A stretch of DNA of 64,000 bases from Candidatus Handelsmanbacteria bacterium (GCA_016867395.1 VGJS01000004.1:16966-80965); one strand, 5' to 3'. Counted from the first letter of the stretch, positions 51,417 to 61,031 are shown. Numbers and translations are program-made. The notes: a model not told the origin generated them from the letters alone.

Positions 51417-51874
51417 CCGCCGGCGGCCGCCACATGGATGCCCTGGGCGTCCACCTTCAGTTCCACCCGGCCCAGGGCCTGGCGGGCCGGGCCGCGCAGC
51501 ACCTCACCCCGCAGGCCGTAGCGGGCCCCGTGGCAGGGACATTCCACCTGTTTGCTGGCCGGGTTCCAGGAGACGGTACAACCTAGATGTGAACAGGTGG
51601 CCGACAACCCGATCCACTCCCCGCCCTGGCGGACCACCAGCACCTTGCCCACCTTGCTACGGCCCACCACCCCCTGCCCCTCGCCCACGGCCTGGGGATT
51701 GAGGGGCCCCGCAGTCCCCGTCAGCAGATCGGAGCCGGCGGCCTGGCCCGGCTGGGGCCACAGGTAGGCCAGCACGGCCCCGGCCATCCCACCTAAAGCC
51801 CCCAGAGCCCCCAGGCCCAGCAAGGCGTTGACCAGCCGGCGGGAAACCGGCTGGGGGGAGGGGTCTGCGCTCAT
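51413..51874 (-). CDS. Rieske iron-sulfur protein
   Basis: This 153-residue protein has a single N-terminal TM anchor (LVNALLGLGALGALGGMAGAVLAYL) preceded by basic residues. The [2Fe-2S] ligands are in CSHLGCTV and CPCHGARY. It is the quinol-oxidising partner of the adjacent cytochrome b in the periplasm. Its ATG overlaps the upstream stop by 4 nt, as does its own stop with cytochrome b. Confidence 0.93.
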   Translation of the reverse strand: MSADPSPQPVSRRLVNALLGLGALGALGGMAGAVLAYLWPQPGQAAGSDLLTGTAGPLNPQAVGEGQGVVGRSKVGKVLVVRQGGEWIGLSATCSHLGCTVSWNPASKQVECPCHGARYGLRGEVLRGPARQALGRVELKVDAQGIHVAAAGG

Positions 51875-52329
51875 CGGAACAGGTCCCGCACAGCTTCCTT
51901 GACCTGGCCCCAGGTGGTGGCTTCCACCGCGCTGGCTACCGGAGGCTCCGGATGGCTCTTGGCGTCGCCCGGCAGGGTGATGGAGGCAACCTCGCTCGGA
52001 TCGGCGTCGCCGGCCTTCCAGAGTCCCTCGGGATCGCCCAGCTCCTGGCCGTTGGTGAACCCGTCCCCGTCGGCGTCCTGCGCCGCCAGCTCAGGGCCCC
52101 ACTGCACCCGCCCGGAAAAACCGGTGGCAGTAAGAAAATTCGCCTCGACCTGCTGGCCAAAGGCGTTGCGCGGCCCGCCGCCAGCGGAGCCGATGTGGCA
52201 ACTGGCGCAGCCGGCCACCCCGCCGTTGGGGATCTGGCCCACCCGCGGGCCCCGAGCCCCGGACTCGCCGGCCGCACCCAGCACCCAGGCCGCGGCCAGG
52301 ACCAGCCCCCCTCTCAAAACACTTGCCAT
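51871..52329 (-). CDS. Secreted monohaem protein with EF-hand-like loop
   Basis: This 152-residue protein has a signal peptide (MASVLRGGLVLAAAWVLGAAG), one haem site in GCASCHIG (CxxCH), and a calcium-type DADGDGFTNGQELGDPEG loop. It ends TTWGQVKEAVRDLFR. ATG 52329 is preceded by AGGAGGAAAAG. As first gene of the Rieske/cytochrome b operon it is likely an electron carrier or an accessory subunit. A CxxCH followed by a dockerin-like calcium loop also occurs in other FCB exported proteins. Confidence 0.78.
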   Translation of the reverse strand: MASVLRGGLVLAAAWVLGAAGESGARGPRVGQIPNGGVAGCASCHIGSAGGGPRNAFGQQVEANFLTATGFSGRVQWGPELAAQDADGDGFTNGQELGDPEGLWKAGDADPSEVASITLPGDAKSHPEPPVASAVEATTWGQVKEAVRDLFR

Positions 52330-52444
52330 CTTTTCCTCCTTGTCTGAACATTCACCGCGAACGATGCTTCATCCCGGATGATACTTGACGTTAAAGGAAA
52401 CTGAGACTCCACCCAAAAGCAACTGGATGCTACGGCGGGAAAGG

Positions 52445-53164
52445 TCACCGCTTGGGAACCGTCCGGCGCACCCCGCCCTCGTACCTCACCTCGTACTCGC
52501 CCTCCGGCACCGGCATCGCCCGCATGGCCAGCTCCCCGGCGGTGATGCGCGGCTCCGAGAGCAGTAGCAACTCGTCGAGGGACTGCTGCGGGGTCTTGCC
52601 AGTGGTGTCGAGTTGGATGGTGTACCCTTTGTTGGTGAAGAGGGATTTTTCCACCTCCTCGGCGAAGAGTTGTTTGAGCCGGGGAATATCCTTTTCTTTG
52701 ATGACCTGATAGGGGTGGGGCTTGGCCTCAATGCGCTGGGCGATGGCCTCTTCGCTGGCCATCAGGTGAATCAGGACGATGTCGGGGAGATGGGCCTCCA
52801 GCACCAGGGATTCGTACAGGCGCTGGAAACGGTAGCCGTAGTTCCTGTAGTAGGGACTCTCTGGGTCGTCTCCGTACACCGCGCAGTAGACCGCCTCCTC
52901 AAGGTGCCAGCCCCCGATCAGGGTGTGGGGGTAGTTCTTGATCACCTCGACGTGGTAGTGGATCTGCATGCGCTGGCCCCGCTCCTTCACGTCGTCCGGA
53001 AACCCCACCATCAGCGCCTGGGAGGCTGGGCTGAGCGAGGCGTCGGGGATGCTGAAGTGGTCGTCGGTGTGGGTGGGGCAACGGCGGTGGCGGTAGTACT
53101 GGTCCAGCAACTGGATCAGGGTGGACTTGCCCGCGTACTCGATGCCGACAAAGATGGCGCGCAT
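52445..53164 (-). CDS. P-loop nucleotide kinase-like protein
   Basis: This 239-residue protein has a thymidylate-kinase-like P-loop, FVGIEYAGKST (residues 5-15), then DQYYRHRRCPTHTDDHFSIPD and LPDIVLIHLMASEEAIAQRI, which recalls the adenosine-lid side of dNMP kinases. The C-terminal GEYEVRYEGGVRRTVPKR is basic. The substrate is not clear; deoxynucleoside or sugar phosphorylation is possible. It diverges from hemH. I could not assign a named family. Confidence 0.6.
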   Translation of the reverse strand: MRAIFVGIEYAGKSTLIQLLDQYYRHRRCPTHTDDHFSIPDASLSPASQALMVGFPDDVKERGQRMQIHYHVEVIKNYPHTLIGGWHLEEAVYCAVYGDDPESPYYRNYGYRFQRLYESLVLEAHLPDIVLIHLMASEEAIAQRIEAKPHPYQVIKEKDIPRLKQLFAEEVEKSLFTNKGYTIQLDTTGKTPQQSLDELLLLSEPRITAGELAMRAMPVPEGEYEVRYEGGVRRTVPKR

Positions 53165-53257
53165 GCGCTAAAGACTCCTTGGTGTTGTATGAATGTGGGG
53201 TCGCCGATCGCGCAAGAAACTACGCAGCCCGGACCTTAGCATCAACCACGGAAAACC

Positions 53258-54268
53258 ATGTCTGGATCTTCCCCCATCGGCGTGCTCCTGGCCCAGCTGG
53301 GCACCCCGGCGGCGCCCACCGCCGCGGCCCTGCGCCCGTACCTGCGCGAGTTCCTCTCCGATCCGCGCGTGGTCGATCTGCCCCGCTGGCAGTGGCTGCC
53401 CATCCTCTATCTCTTTGTATTGACCCGCCGGCCCGCCCGCTCCGCGGCCCTGTACCGCCGCATCTGGACCCCCCAGGGTTCCCCCCTCCTGCTCCATTCC
53501 CAGGCCCAGGCCGCCGAACTGCAGGACCGCCTGGGGCCCGGGTATCAGGTGGCCCTGGGCATGCGCTACGGCCAACCCGGCATCGCCGAGGCCATGCAGC
53601 AGTTGCAGGGTGCCGGCGCCGAGCGGGTCCTGGTCTTCTCCATGTTTCCGCAGTTCTCCTGCTCCACCACCGGCTCCATCTACGACGCGGTGGTCCGCGC
53701 CGCCTTTGGCCGGCGCTGCCCCCTTTTCTTTGACCGCCGCCGGCAGATGCCCACCCTGCGCTTCGTGCAGCCCTACTACAAGCATCCCGCCTACATCGCG
53801 GCGCTCAAGACCTCCTTTGAGGAGGACCTGCGCCAGTCCGGCTTTGCCCCCGACCACTACCTGCTCACCTTCCACGGCATCCCCAACCGCTACGTCACCG
53901 CGGGCGATCCGTATCGCCGCCAGTGCGAGACCACTGCCCGGCTCCTGGCCCTGGCCCTGGGGTTGGGCCAGCACCAGTGGACCCTAGGCTTCCAGTCGCG
54001 CTTTGGCAAAGACCCCTGGCTGGAGCCCTACACCGAGGAGTTGCTGCGCCAGTTCGGCGGCCGGGGCGTGCGCGCCCTGGCCGCAGCCTGCCCCGGCTTC
54101 ACCGCCGACTGCCTCGAAACCCTCGACGAAATCGGCCACGAGGGCCAGCGCCAGTTCCGGGAAGGCGGGGGACAGACCCTGCACCTGAGCCCCTGCCTCA
54201 ACAGCCATCCGGTCTGGCTCGATGCCATGGCTTCAATCGTCCGCCAGGAGAGCGCCGGCTGGGCCTGA
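53258..54268 (+). CDS. hemH: Ferrochelatase
   Basis: This 336-residue protein has GVLLAQLGTPAAPT at the start, VFSMFPQFSCSTTGS, the metal-binding His in LLTFHGIPNRY, and the catalytic Glu region ACPGFTADCLETLDEI. HemH inserts Fe2+ into protoporphyrin IX (or coproporphyrin III in some lineages). Products are needed by the c- and b-type cytochromes nearby. ATG 53258 is the start. The C-terminus lacks extra Fe-S cysteines. Confidence 0.94.
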   Translation: MSGSSPIGVLLAQLGTPAAPTAAALRPYLREFLSDPRVVDLPRWQWLPILYLFVLTRRPARSAALYRRIWTPQGSPLLLHSQAQAAELQDRLGPGYQVALGMRYGQPGIAEAMQQLQGAGAERVLVFSMFPQFSCSTTGSIYDAVVRAAFGRRCPLFFDRRRQMPTLRFVQPYYKHPAYIAALKTSFEEDLRQSGFAPDHYLLTFHGIPNRYVTAGDPYRRQCETTARLLALALGLGQHQWTLGFQSRFGKDPWLEPYTEELLRQFGGRGVRALAAACPGFTADCLETLDEIGHEGQRQFREGGGQTLHLSPCLNSHPVWLDAMASIVRQESAGWA

Positions 54269-54332
54269 GAAGCGCTTGAGAGGGAGGGCGCCTCTTTTGT
54301 TGATTAGCCTCCTGCTCGCCCCTGCTTCTGGA

Positions 54333-55907
54333 TGGAACGACTCCCGGAGCGCCTCGAGCGCAAGCTCGTCAAGCTGGGCCACGCCCTCATCGAACACCGG
54401 TGCGCCCACCTGCTGGTGGCCACGGAGAAGGTCCACCCCTACCCGCGCGGCCTGACCGAGAAATAGAAACCCGGCACCGGGGTGTGGAGCCTCGATGCCT
54501 TCGCCGCCCCCAGCGTCGAGGCCCTGGCCCCCCAGGTGCAGTTGCGCCCCCTGCTCTGCGGCCAGGACCCCGCCTACCTGCACCTCAAGGACCCGAGCCT
54601 CTCCCCCGGGCTTCGCCCCCGGCCAGCAGTTGCTGCTCTATTGCGCCCATACCTTCACCCAGCGGGACCTGGTCCTGCTGGCTCGGCTGGCCAAGCCAGG
54701 CGGCCCTGGCCATCGAAAGAACCGGCCACCTGCAGACCCTTGAGCGCGAGGTGGCCGAACGCCGCCAGGCCGAAGCCGCCCTGCGCCTGGCCCAGTTCAC
54801 CATCGACAACACCAGCGAGGCGATCTTCTGGTTCGGCCCGGACGGCCGCTTTTTCTACGTCAACGAGGCGGCCTGCAGCAGCCTGGGCTACACCCGCGAG
54901 GAACTAACCGCCCTGCACATCACCGACATCAACCCGGATTTCCCCCGGGAACCCTGGGAGCAAAGCTGGCAGCGCATCCAGCGGGAATCCCTGCCGCGCC
55001 GCCGACATGGTCCGTTAGCTCATGATTCTTGCCCGGCCCGCCCACGCCCACCGGCCCCTCGACCTGGCCGCCTTGCTGCGCCACATCCTGGCCATCTGCC
55101 GCCAGACCTTTGACCAGCGCCTGGCCCTGGAAGCCCAGATCGCCGCCCAGTTCCCGCAGGTTCAGGGCCATACCGGCCAGCTCGAGCAGGTGCTGCTCAA
55201 CCTGCTCATCAACGCCCGTGACGCCCTGGAGGAGGCCGCCAGTCCGGCCCCGCGCATCGGCGCCTACCTGCGCTGGCCGTTCCTGGAAACCTGCCCGCCG
55301 ACTTGCCGCCTGGCCCCTACCTGCTCCTGCAGGTCAGCGACAATGGGGTGGGCATGTACGCGGCCACCCAGGCGCGGATCTTTGATACCTTCTTCACCAC
55401 CAAGCCCGAGGGCAAGGGCACCGGCCTGGGCCTGGCCACGGTCTATGCCATAGTCCGGGAACACCGGGGCCGCATCCTCTGCGAAAGCACGGCGGGGGAG
55501 GGCACCACCTTCTCGGTGCTGCTGCCGGCCCTGGGCGCACCTGCCCAGGGGCACAGAGACCCTGCTGCTCATCGACGACGAGGAACTGGTGCGGCGCACC
55601 GTAGGGAGGAGCCTGGGGCGGGCCAGCTACCGGGTGCTGGAGGGGGAGAAAGAGCGCGGAGGAGCGGGAGATCCTGCGGCGGGAAGGCAAGCAGGTCGTC
55701 CTGGTGGTGCTGGACCTGTCCATGCCCGGCATGTCGCGGGCCGAGGTGCTCGAATACCTGGGCCGCTTTGAGGCCCGGCCCACGGTGGTGGTACTCACCG
55801 GGTACACGACGGACCCGGCCCAGTACACCACCTCCGATGAGGTGCTACAGAAGCCCCTCACGCTGGCGGACCCGGTTCGCCGCGTGCGGCAGTTGCTGGA
55901 TAGCTGA
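54333..55907 (+). pseudogene. Broken hybrid sensor histidine kinase with PAS domain and receiver
   Basis: Starting at ATG 54333, a short N-terminal helix and HALIEHRCAHLLVATEK segment run into TAG at about 54465. After several frame changes come a GAF-like stretch, a coiled coil (LEREVAERRQAEAALRLAQ), a PAS domain (TIDNTSEAIFWFGPDGRFFYVN), an HATPase (LLNLLINARDAL, SDNGVGM, GTGLGLATVYAIVREHRG) and receiver pieces (VVLDLSMPGMSRAEVL). The His-containing dimerisation region between PAS and HATPase is missing. Frameshifts lie near 54605, 54690, 55010, 55290 and 55560-55680. It cannot give a functional kinase. Confidence 0.82.
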
Positions 55908-55917
55908 AACGAAACTC

Positions 55918-56060
55918 CAGCGGAGGGGAGATGACCCTGGAGGTCTCTCCCGGGGAGAGGCGGGGGCAGGGAAGTCCGCGTGGTGGACTGGTCGGGTAGC
56001 GGAGCGATGAGCGAGCGAGGGAGAAGGACGGCCTTGAGAGAGACCGCAATCGGTCACTCC
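55918..56060 (+). repeat. Intergenic mosaic repeat, copy B
   Basis: CGGAGGGGAGATGACCCTGG (55921-55940) matches copy C at 18 of 20 bases. TAGCGGAGCGATGAGCGAG (55997-56015) matches copy A. CCTTGAGAGAG is shared with copy D. It lies between the convergent broken kinase and pal genes and shows no coding signal. Confidence 0.65.
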
Positions 56061-56074
56061 CGGCCGCGAAGCAC

Positions 56075-56608
56075 TCATGGGCCAAACACAAACTCCACCC
56101 GCCGGTTCCGGGCCCGGGCCGCCGCGTTTCTGCCCCGGTCCACCGGCTCCTCCTCCCCCCGGCTTAGGGTTTTGAGCCGCTCCGGGGCGAGGCCCTGGTC
56201 TGCCAGGAACTTCTTAACCCGCTCGGCCCTTCTGGCCCCCAGTCCCTGGTTGACCTCGGCGCTGCCCCGGTCGTCGCAGTGGCCCACCAGGGTCAGTAAC
56301 ACCTCGGGGTGGGCCTTGAGGCGCTCGGCGTGGCGCAGGAGCACCCTCTGCTGGTCCGGGCGGAGCTGGTCCTGGCGGTAGTCGAAATAGACGCTCTCCA
56401 GCACCAAGGTGTCCCTGTCCCCCACAGAGCCGGTGGCTTCCGGGCGGGCCGTGGCCTGGGCCAGGTCGCGGGCCCGCTGCGCCACCACCACCTTCTGCCG
56501 GGGCTGCTCGGTCCCCCGGTGGGCGCAGGCGGCCAGCGCTAGGCAGAGACCGGCCCAGGCCAGGGCGGAAGCCCAGCTCAACCCTGATCCAGCGCCTCGC
56601 TCAGCCAT
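56075..56608 (-). CDS. pal: Pal-like peptidoglycan-associated lipoprotein
   Basis: This protein of about 177 residues has a lipoprotein signal (ALAWAGLCLALAACAH, lipobox LAAC) and a C-terminal OmpA-like domain: LESVYFDYRQDQL, LVGHCDDRGSAEVNQGLGARRAERVKKFLADQG and RNRRVEFVFGP. Pal links the outer membrane to peptidoglycan through diaminopimelate and works with Tol proteins in division. ATG 56608 (GAGGAGG upstream) lies inside the end of the esterase gene by 31 nt. No tolB neighbour is present. Confidence 0.87.
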   Translation of the reverse strand: MAERGAGSGLSWASALAWAGLCLALAACAHRGTEQPRQKVVVAQRARDLAQATARPEATGSVGDRDTLVLESVYFDYRQDQLRPDQQRVLLRHAERLKAHPEVLLTLVGHCDDRGSAEVNQGLGARRAERVKKFLADQGLAPERLKTLSRGEEEPVDRGRNAAARARNRRVEFVFGP

Positions 56609-57240
56609 GCTCGCACCTCCTCCAGGCACTCCTCGTTGATCTGGTGCCCCATTTCGAATTCGCGGTAGACCAGGCGCACCGGCAAAGACTCCAGCAGGGC
56701 TCTGGAGGCGCGGCCCAAGGCGATTGGCAGCAGCGGGTCCTGGCGCCCGTGCGCCATCAGTACTGACAGGGAACCCAACCCTTCCCCAGCGCCTTTCGGG
56801 ATCATCTCCTCCGCCACCAGGCCGCTGAGAAAGACCACCCCGGCCACCAATTCGGGCCGGTGCAGAGCCACCCCCAGAGCCATAACCGCCCCCTGGCTGA
56901 AACCCAGCAGGAAGACCCGGCCCCGGTCCACCCCGCCCGCCCCGACCAGCCCCTCCAGCCAGACCTCCAGTTGCCGGCGCGAGGCCCGGGCTTGCTCGTG
57001 GTCCAGCACCAGGCCAAAGGGGGTGAACTGCACGTCGAACCAGGCGTGGCCCCCCTGCTCCAGGACCTGGGGCGCCCGCGCACTAATCACCGTGAAGCGC
57101 GGGTCCAGGTGCGGAGCCAGACCCATCAGGTCCTCCTCGTCGCTGCCGTACCCGTGCAAAAGCACCAGCAGGGGCAGGTCTCCCACCGCCGCCGCTGCCG
57201 GCGGGCGGGTAATATAAAAAAACTCGGGGGACGCGCTCAC
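56578..57240 (-). CDS. Alpha/beta-hydrolase (phospholipase/carboxylesterase family)
   Basis: This 220-residue protein belongs to the Abhydrolase_2 family. It has LLVLLHGYGSDEEDLMGLA (oxyanion HG), the nucleophile elbow LLGFSQGAVMAL, MAHGRQDPLLPI (catalytic Asp) and FEMGHQINEE (His). It hydrolyses carboxylic esters, perhaps lysophospholipids. GTG 57240 overlaps the upstream stop (GTGA). It is a soluble cytoplasmic enzyme by prediction and precedes pal. Confidence 0.85.
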   Translation of the reverse strand: MSASPEFFYITRPPAAAAVGDLPLLVLLHGYGSDEEDLMGLAPHLDPRFTVISARAPQVLEQGGHAWFDVQFTPFGLVLDHEQARASRRQLEVWLEGLVGAGGVDRGRVFLLGFSQGAVMALGVALHRPELVAGVVFLSGLVAEEMIPKGAGEGLGSLSVLMAHGRQDPLLPIALGRASRALLESLPVRLVYREFEMGHQINEECLEEVRAWLSEALDQG

Positions 57241-59318
57241 CCCACCTCCACCTCGTGCCGACCCGCCCCCTTCAGCGATAGCACCAGGTGCTCGGCCTCA
57301 GCGCTGATCTGGGGCACCAGGGCGTTGGGGTACATCTTCTCGTTGCGCCAGAGGGTCTCGCCGTTGAGGCTGACCACCGGGAAGCGCTGGCCCAGCCGCG
57401 GCAGCCACAGACGGGTCTCCCCCTCCCGCTCCAGGGTCAGGGCAAGCCAGAAACGCCCATTACCCTGTTGCCATTCCACCTCCACCATCCCGCGCCGGGT
57501 GGGGACGCGGCCCTGGACCCGCCCCAGGTCCAGACCCGGCGGACGGATCTCCAGCACCCCGTACCCGGGGCTGCCCGGCCGGACCCCTAACACCTGCGAC
57601 CCCAGGAAGTACTCAGGGCCGGGCAGCACCTCAAAGCCCCCGTTCTTCTCGCCCCAGGTCTCCCCCTCGCGCCCGACCGTCCGGCCCCACTTAATCTCCA
57701 GGTATTCCAGGGCCCAGACCCCGGCCCCACTGCGCCACAGCCCGCCTTCCAGGTAAAACGCCTCAAGCAGGCCGGCGCCGGCCAGCCGGCGCACCCAGGC
57801 CTCCTGCGGTTTGGGGGCCAGCAGGCCAAGGTAGCAGGCCAGGGCGTAGGCCCAGCGGTCCTCGGGCTCCGGGGGCGCGGCGGCCCACTGCCGGCGCAGG
57901 GCCCGGGCCTCCTGCTCCCACTGCTGGGCCGCAGCCCGGTCGCGCTGCCAGCGGCACAGCCTGCCGGCCGCCTCCAGGGCCCCGATGCGCAGGGCGCCCA
58001 GAGCCGGGCCGGACCACGATCCCTCCCCCGCCGGCAATCCCGGCGACCGGCAGGCCGCCAGGGCCGCCAGGGCCGCCGGCAATCGCCGCGCCAGTTCCTC
58101 CCCCTCTCCGGCATATAGATGGTGGGATTGCAGCGCCAGCAGGTAGGCCAGTTGCCCGGCCACCTCGCCCTGCCCCGGCGCGGCCCCGGCCAGGGCCGCC
58201 CCCATGGCGCGGGTGTCGCCGCTTAGGTAGCAGTCGTTCAGGGCCAGGGCCTGGGCCCGCAGCCAGTCGTAGGGCGGCCCCGCCGGAAAGTAATACAGCT
58301 CCTGGCGGCAGGCATCCAGGCTGCGCCGCCCCACCTCCCACACCTGCTCCAGCAGGGGGGAAAGGGCCAGTTCGCCGCGCCCCTCCACCTCAGCATGGCG
58401 GCCTACCAGGCCCACGCAGTCGATCTCCACCTCCTGCTCGAAGTGACTGAGGCGCATCATTAGGTAGCGGCAGGTGCGCAGCCACAGCCCGCTCCACTCC
58501 TGCACCCCCTGGCCGCAGGTGTAGCTCACCCAACTGTCTACCTGCCCCCAGGAGCGGGCAAAGCCCAGTTCGACCAGGCCGCCCCGGCCGCCCCGCAGGC
58601 GCAGGCAGGGAAAGCCGCTGTGCTGTTGGCCCAGGTCGAGGATCAACAGCACGGCCCGCTGCGGATCCCGGGTCTGCACCAGGGTCCAGCTCTTGCCAGG
58701 CCGCAGCAGTCCCTCGCGGTGGACGCATTTGGCCCGGCGCAGGGATTCCGGCTCGGCGGCGAAGCGCAGCGGACCGCCGGCCTCCGCCTCACCAAATGCC
58801 ACCACCGCCCGCCCCCAGTGCGCCTGCTCAGCCACTGGGAGGGGCGACCAGGGATCGGGAAGGACCACCCGCTCGACCACCGCCACCCCGGTCCAGGCCA
58901 GTTCCCCGCCCGCTGCCGGCCAGCAACGCTCCCCTCCGCCGGGCCCTTCCTCCCACTCGGCGGCCCGGGCCGCCTGCCAGGGCCGGCCAGTGGCCAGTTC
59001 GATCTGCCCGCCCTGAGCGCAGTCCACTTTTCCGCTCAGGCTCAGCCATCCCACACCGGCGCCGGCGGCGGCCAGGACCAGCAACTGCTGCGGCCCCGGC
59101 CCCAGGCCCGGCCCCAGTTCAAAGCGCTCCCGCACCGGTCGGCCCGTGAGGGTGGACCCCAGGCCCCGGCCCACCAGTTGCCCGCCCAGGTAGAGCTGGT
59201 ATGGCCCGCTGGCGGCGCCTTCCAGCCAGCCACCGGACAGGGCCTCAGGCAGGTGCAGCGGCAATACCAGATACACAAAGGGGGCCGGGCCGGGGTACCA
59301 GATGGGGGCCGGCGTCAT
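57237..59318 (-). CDS. Alpha-L-rhamnosidase-like (GH78 six-hairpin) protein
   Basis: This 693-residue protein has N-terminal beta-rich domains, a helical (alpha/alpha)6 region (about 310-560), and a C-terminal beta domain with QVLGVRPGSPGYGVLEIRPPG and RVPTRRGMVEVEW, a typical GH78 ending. The catalytic DxxxxDERxGW region is replaced by YYFPAGPPYDWLRAQALALNDCY, so it may be inactive or act by a different residue set. No signal peptide is seen. It overlaps the esterase gene and diverges from the TPR gene. Family assignment is moderately sure; activity is not. Confidence 0.65.
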   Translation of the reverse strand: MTPAPIWYPGPAPFVYLVLPLHLPEALSGGWLEGAASGPYQLYLGGQLVGRGLGSTLTGRPVRERFELGPGLGPGPQQLLVLAAAGAGVGWLSLSGKVDCAQGGQIELATGRPWQAARAAEWEEGPGGGERCWPAAGGELAWTGVAVVERVVLPDPWSPLPVAEQAHWGRAVVAFGEAEAGGPLRFAAEPESLRRAKCVHREGLLRPGKSWTLVQTRDPQRAVLLILDLGQQHSGFPCLRLRGGRGGLVELGFARSWGQVDSWVSYTCGQGVQEWSGLWLRTCRYLMMRLSHFEQEVEIDCVGLVGRHAEVEGRGELALSPLLEQVWEVGRRSLDACRQELYYFPAGPPYDWLRAQALALNDCYLSGDTRAMGAALAGAAPGQGEVAGQLAYLLALQSHHLYAGEGEELARRLPAALAALAACRSPGLPAGEGSWSGPALGALRIGALEAAGRLCRWQRDRAAAQQWEQEARALRRQWAAAPPEPEDRWAYALACYLGLLAPKPQEAWVRRLAGAGLLEAFYLEGGLWRSGAGVWALEYLEIKWGRTVGREGETWGEKNGGFEVLPGPEYFLGSQVLGVRPGSPGYGVLEIRPPGLDLGRVQGRVPTRRGMVEVEWQQGNGRFWLALTLEREGETRLWLPRLGQRFPVVSLNGETLWRNEKMYPNALVPQISAEAEHLVLSLKGAGRHEVEVG

Positions 59319-59348
59319 GGCCTTGCGAGTTTCTTTAGATTTGTCCCC

Positions 59349-61031
59349 ATGTCATGGTTCGGCGCCCACTGGCGCCCGCTCCTGCTCTTCGCCTTCGGGG
59401 CGCTGCTTTACGTTCGCACCCTAGGGGGTGGTTTTGTGCTTGACGATCGGGCCGCTGTCCGCGACAACCCGGTGGTCCGGCGTGGCGAGCTGACCCAGAT
59501 CCTCAGCGCCGATTACTGGGCCGGCTTCCACGGCGACCACTCCGGCCTGTACCGGCCTCTGACCGTGTGGACCTTTGCCCTCAACTACCACCTGTCCGGC
59601 CAGGCGCCCTTCTCCTACCACCTGGTAAACATCCTGCTCCACGGGGCAGTGGCGGCCCTGCTGTATCTGGTCTGGCGGCGATTGCTGGGACAGGAGGAAC
59701 CTGCCTGGTGGGCGGCCCTGTTTTTTGCCCTCCATCCGGTCCTGTGTGAGGCCGTGGCCGGACTGGTGGGGCGGGCCGAGTTGCTGGCGGCCCTTTTCGG
59801 GCTGGTGGCCCTTCACCTGCATCTGGGCGGCCGGCCTCTGATGGCCGGAACGGCGCTGCTGGCCGCGCTTCTGAGCAAGGAGAGCGCCATCGCCCTGCCC
59901 GCCCTCCTCCTCCTGACGGACCTCTTTCAATATCGCGGTTTTCCGCAAAAACGCTACTGGCCGGCCCACCTCCTCTACAGCGGCATGGCCCTGCTCTATC
60001 TGGGGGCGCGGCAGTGGGTGCTGGGCGGGTTGCTCGTCGGCCAGATCGACCCCTTCGACAACCCCTTGGCCAACCTGGACACCCCGCTGCGCTGGGCCAA
60101 CGCCCTGCTGGTCCTGGGCCGGTACCTGGGGCTGCTGGTCCTGCCCCACTCCCTGTGCGCCGACTATTCTTTCGGCGCCCTGCCCCCGGCCCCCTCCTGG
60201 TCGCTGTCGGCCCTCCTGCTGGCCCCCGCGGTTGCCGCCGCCGTAGGTCTGGCGCTGTGGGGGGCCCGGCGTTTCCTGCCCGCCGCGGCCCTGGGTCTGG
60301 CCTGGATGCTGGTGGCGCTGGCCCCGGTGGCCAACCTGTTCTTTCCCATCGGCACCGGCATGGCCGAGCGCCTGCTCTACCTGCCTGCCGCCGGCTTCTG
60401 CCTGACCCTCGCGTTGCTCCTCCGGCAACTGGGAGCGCGGCGCACTGCCGTCGGGGCGCTCCTGGCCCTCTGCCTGGCCTGGGGGACCTGGAGCCGCAGC
60501 GGCGACTGGCGGGACGAGTACACCCTCTTCTCACAAGCGGTGCGGGCCCAACCCCAGAGCGCCCGGGCCTGGCAGGTGCTGGGCAAGGCCGCCCTCGAAA
60601 GAGACGAGGAACCCCTGGGGCTCCAGTGCCTGCAAAGGGCCCTGGCGATCTTCCCCTCCTACTACGAGGTCCACGCCGACCTGGGCGCCTTCTACGAAAA
60701 AAAAGGCGACCACGACGGGGCCGCCGACCACCTGGCCCGCTGCCTGGAACTGCGCTCCAACTATCCTCCCGGCTGGTACAACCTCGGCCTGGTCCATTAC
60801 CGGCAGGGAAGGCGCGACGAGGCCCGCCAAGCCTTCGCCAAAGCCGTCCTATACGACCCCGGTTACGCCAGGGCCTATTACAATCTGGGGGTGATGGAGT
60901 TGGAGGAGAGCAGACCAGTCCCGGCCCGCGAACTGTTCCAAAAAGCCCTGGCCCTCGACCCAGAATACGCAGAGGCGCGGCTCAATCTGGAGGCCTGCGA
61001 AAAACTGCTGCAGCAGAGTAGTGCGCCATAG
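59349..61031 (+). CDS. TMTC-like membrane TPR protein (possible O-mannosyltransferase-fold)
   Basis: This 560-residue protein has about nine TM helices in the first 390 residues. GGFVLDDRAAVRDNPVV and FHGDHSGLYRPLTVWTFALNYHLSG near the N-terminus recall the DD-motif loop of GT-C glycosyltransferases. A C-terminal block of four to five TPRs follows (AWQVLGKAALERDEEPLGLQCLQRAL, VHADLGAFYEKKGDHDGAADHL, GWYNLGLVHYRQGRRDEAR, AYYNLGVMELEESRPVP). Its closest known layout is TMTC/DUF1736. ATG 59349 has a weak leader. It may transfer sugars to exported proteins. Confidence 0.8.
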   Translation: MSWFGAHWRPLLLFAFGALLYVRTLGGGFVLDDRAAVRDNPVVRRGELTQILSADYWAGFHGDHSGLYRPLTVWTFALNYHLSGQAPFSYHLVNILLHGAVAALLYLVWRRLLGQEEPAWWAALFFALHPVLCEAVAGLVGRAELLAALFGLVALHLHLGGRPLMAGTALLAALLSKESAIALPALLLLTDLFQYRGFPQKRYWPAHLLYSGMALLYLGARQWVLGGLLVGQIDPFDNPLANLDTPLRWANALLVLGRYLGLLVLPHSLCADYSFGALPPAPSWSLSALLLAPAVAAAVGLALWGARRFLPAAALGLAWMLVALAPVANLFFPIGTGMAERLLYLPAAGFCLTLALLLRQLGARRTAVGALLALCLAWGTWSRSGDWRDEYTLFSQAVRAQPQSARAWQVLGKAALERDEEPLGLQCLQRALAIFPSYYEVHADLGAFYEKKGDHDGAADHLARCLELRSNYPPGWYNLGLVHYRQGRRDEARQAFAKAVLYDPGYARAYYNLGVMELEESRPVPARELFQKALALDPEYAEARLNLEACEKLLQQSSAP

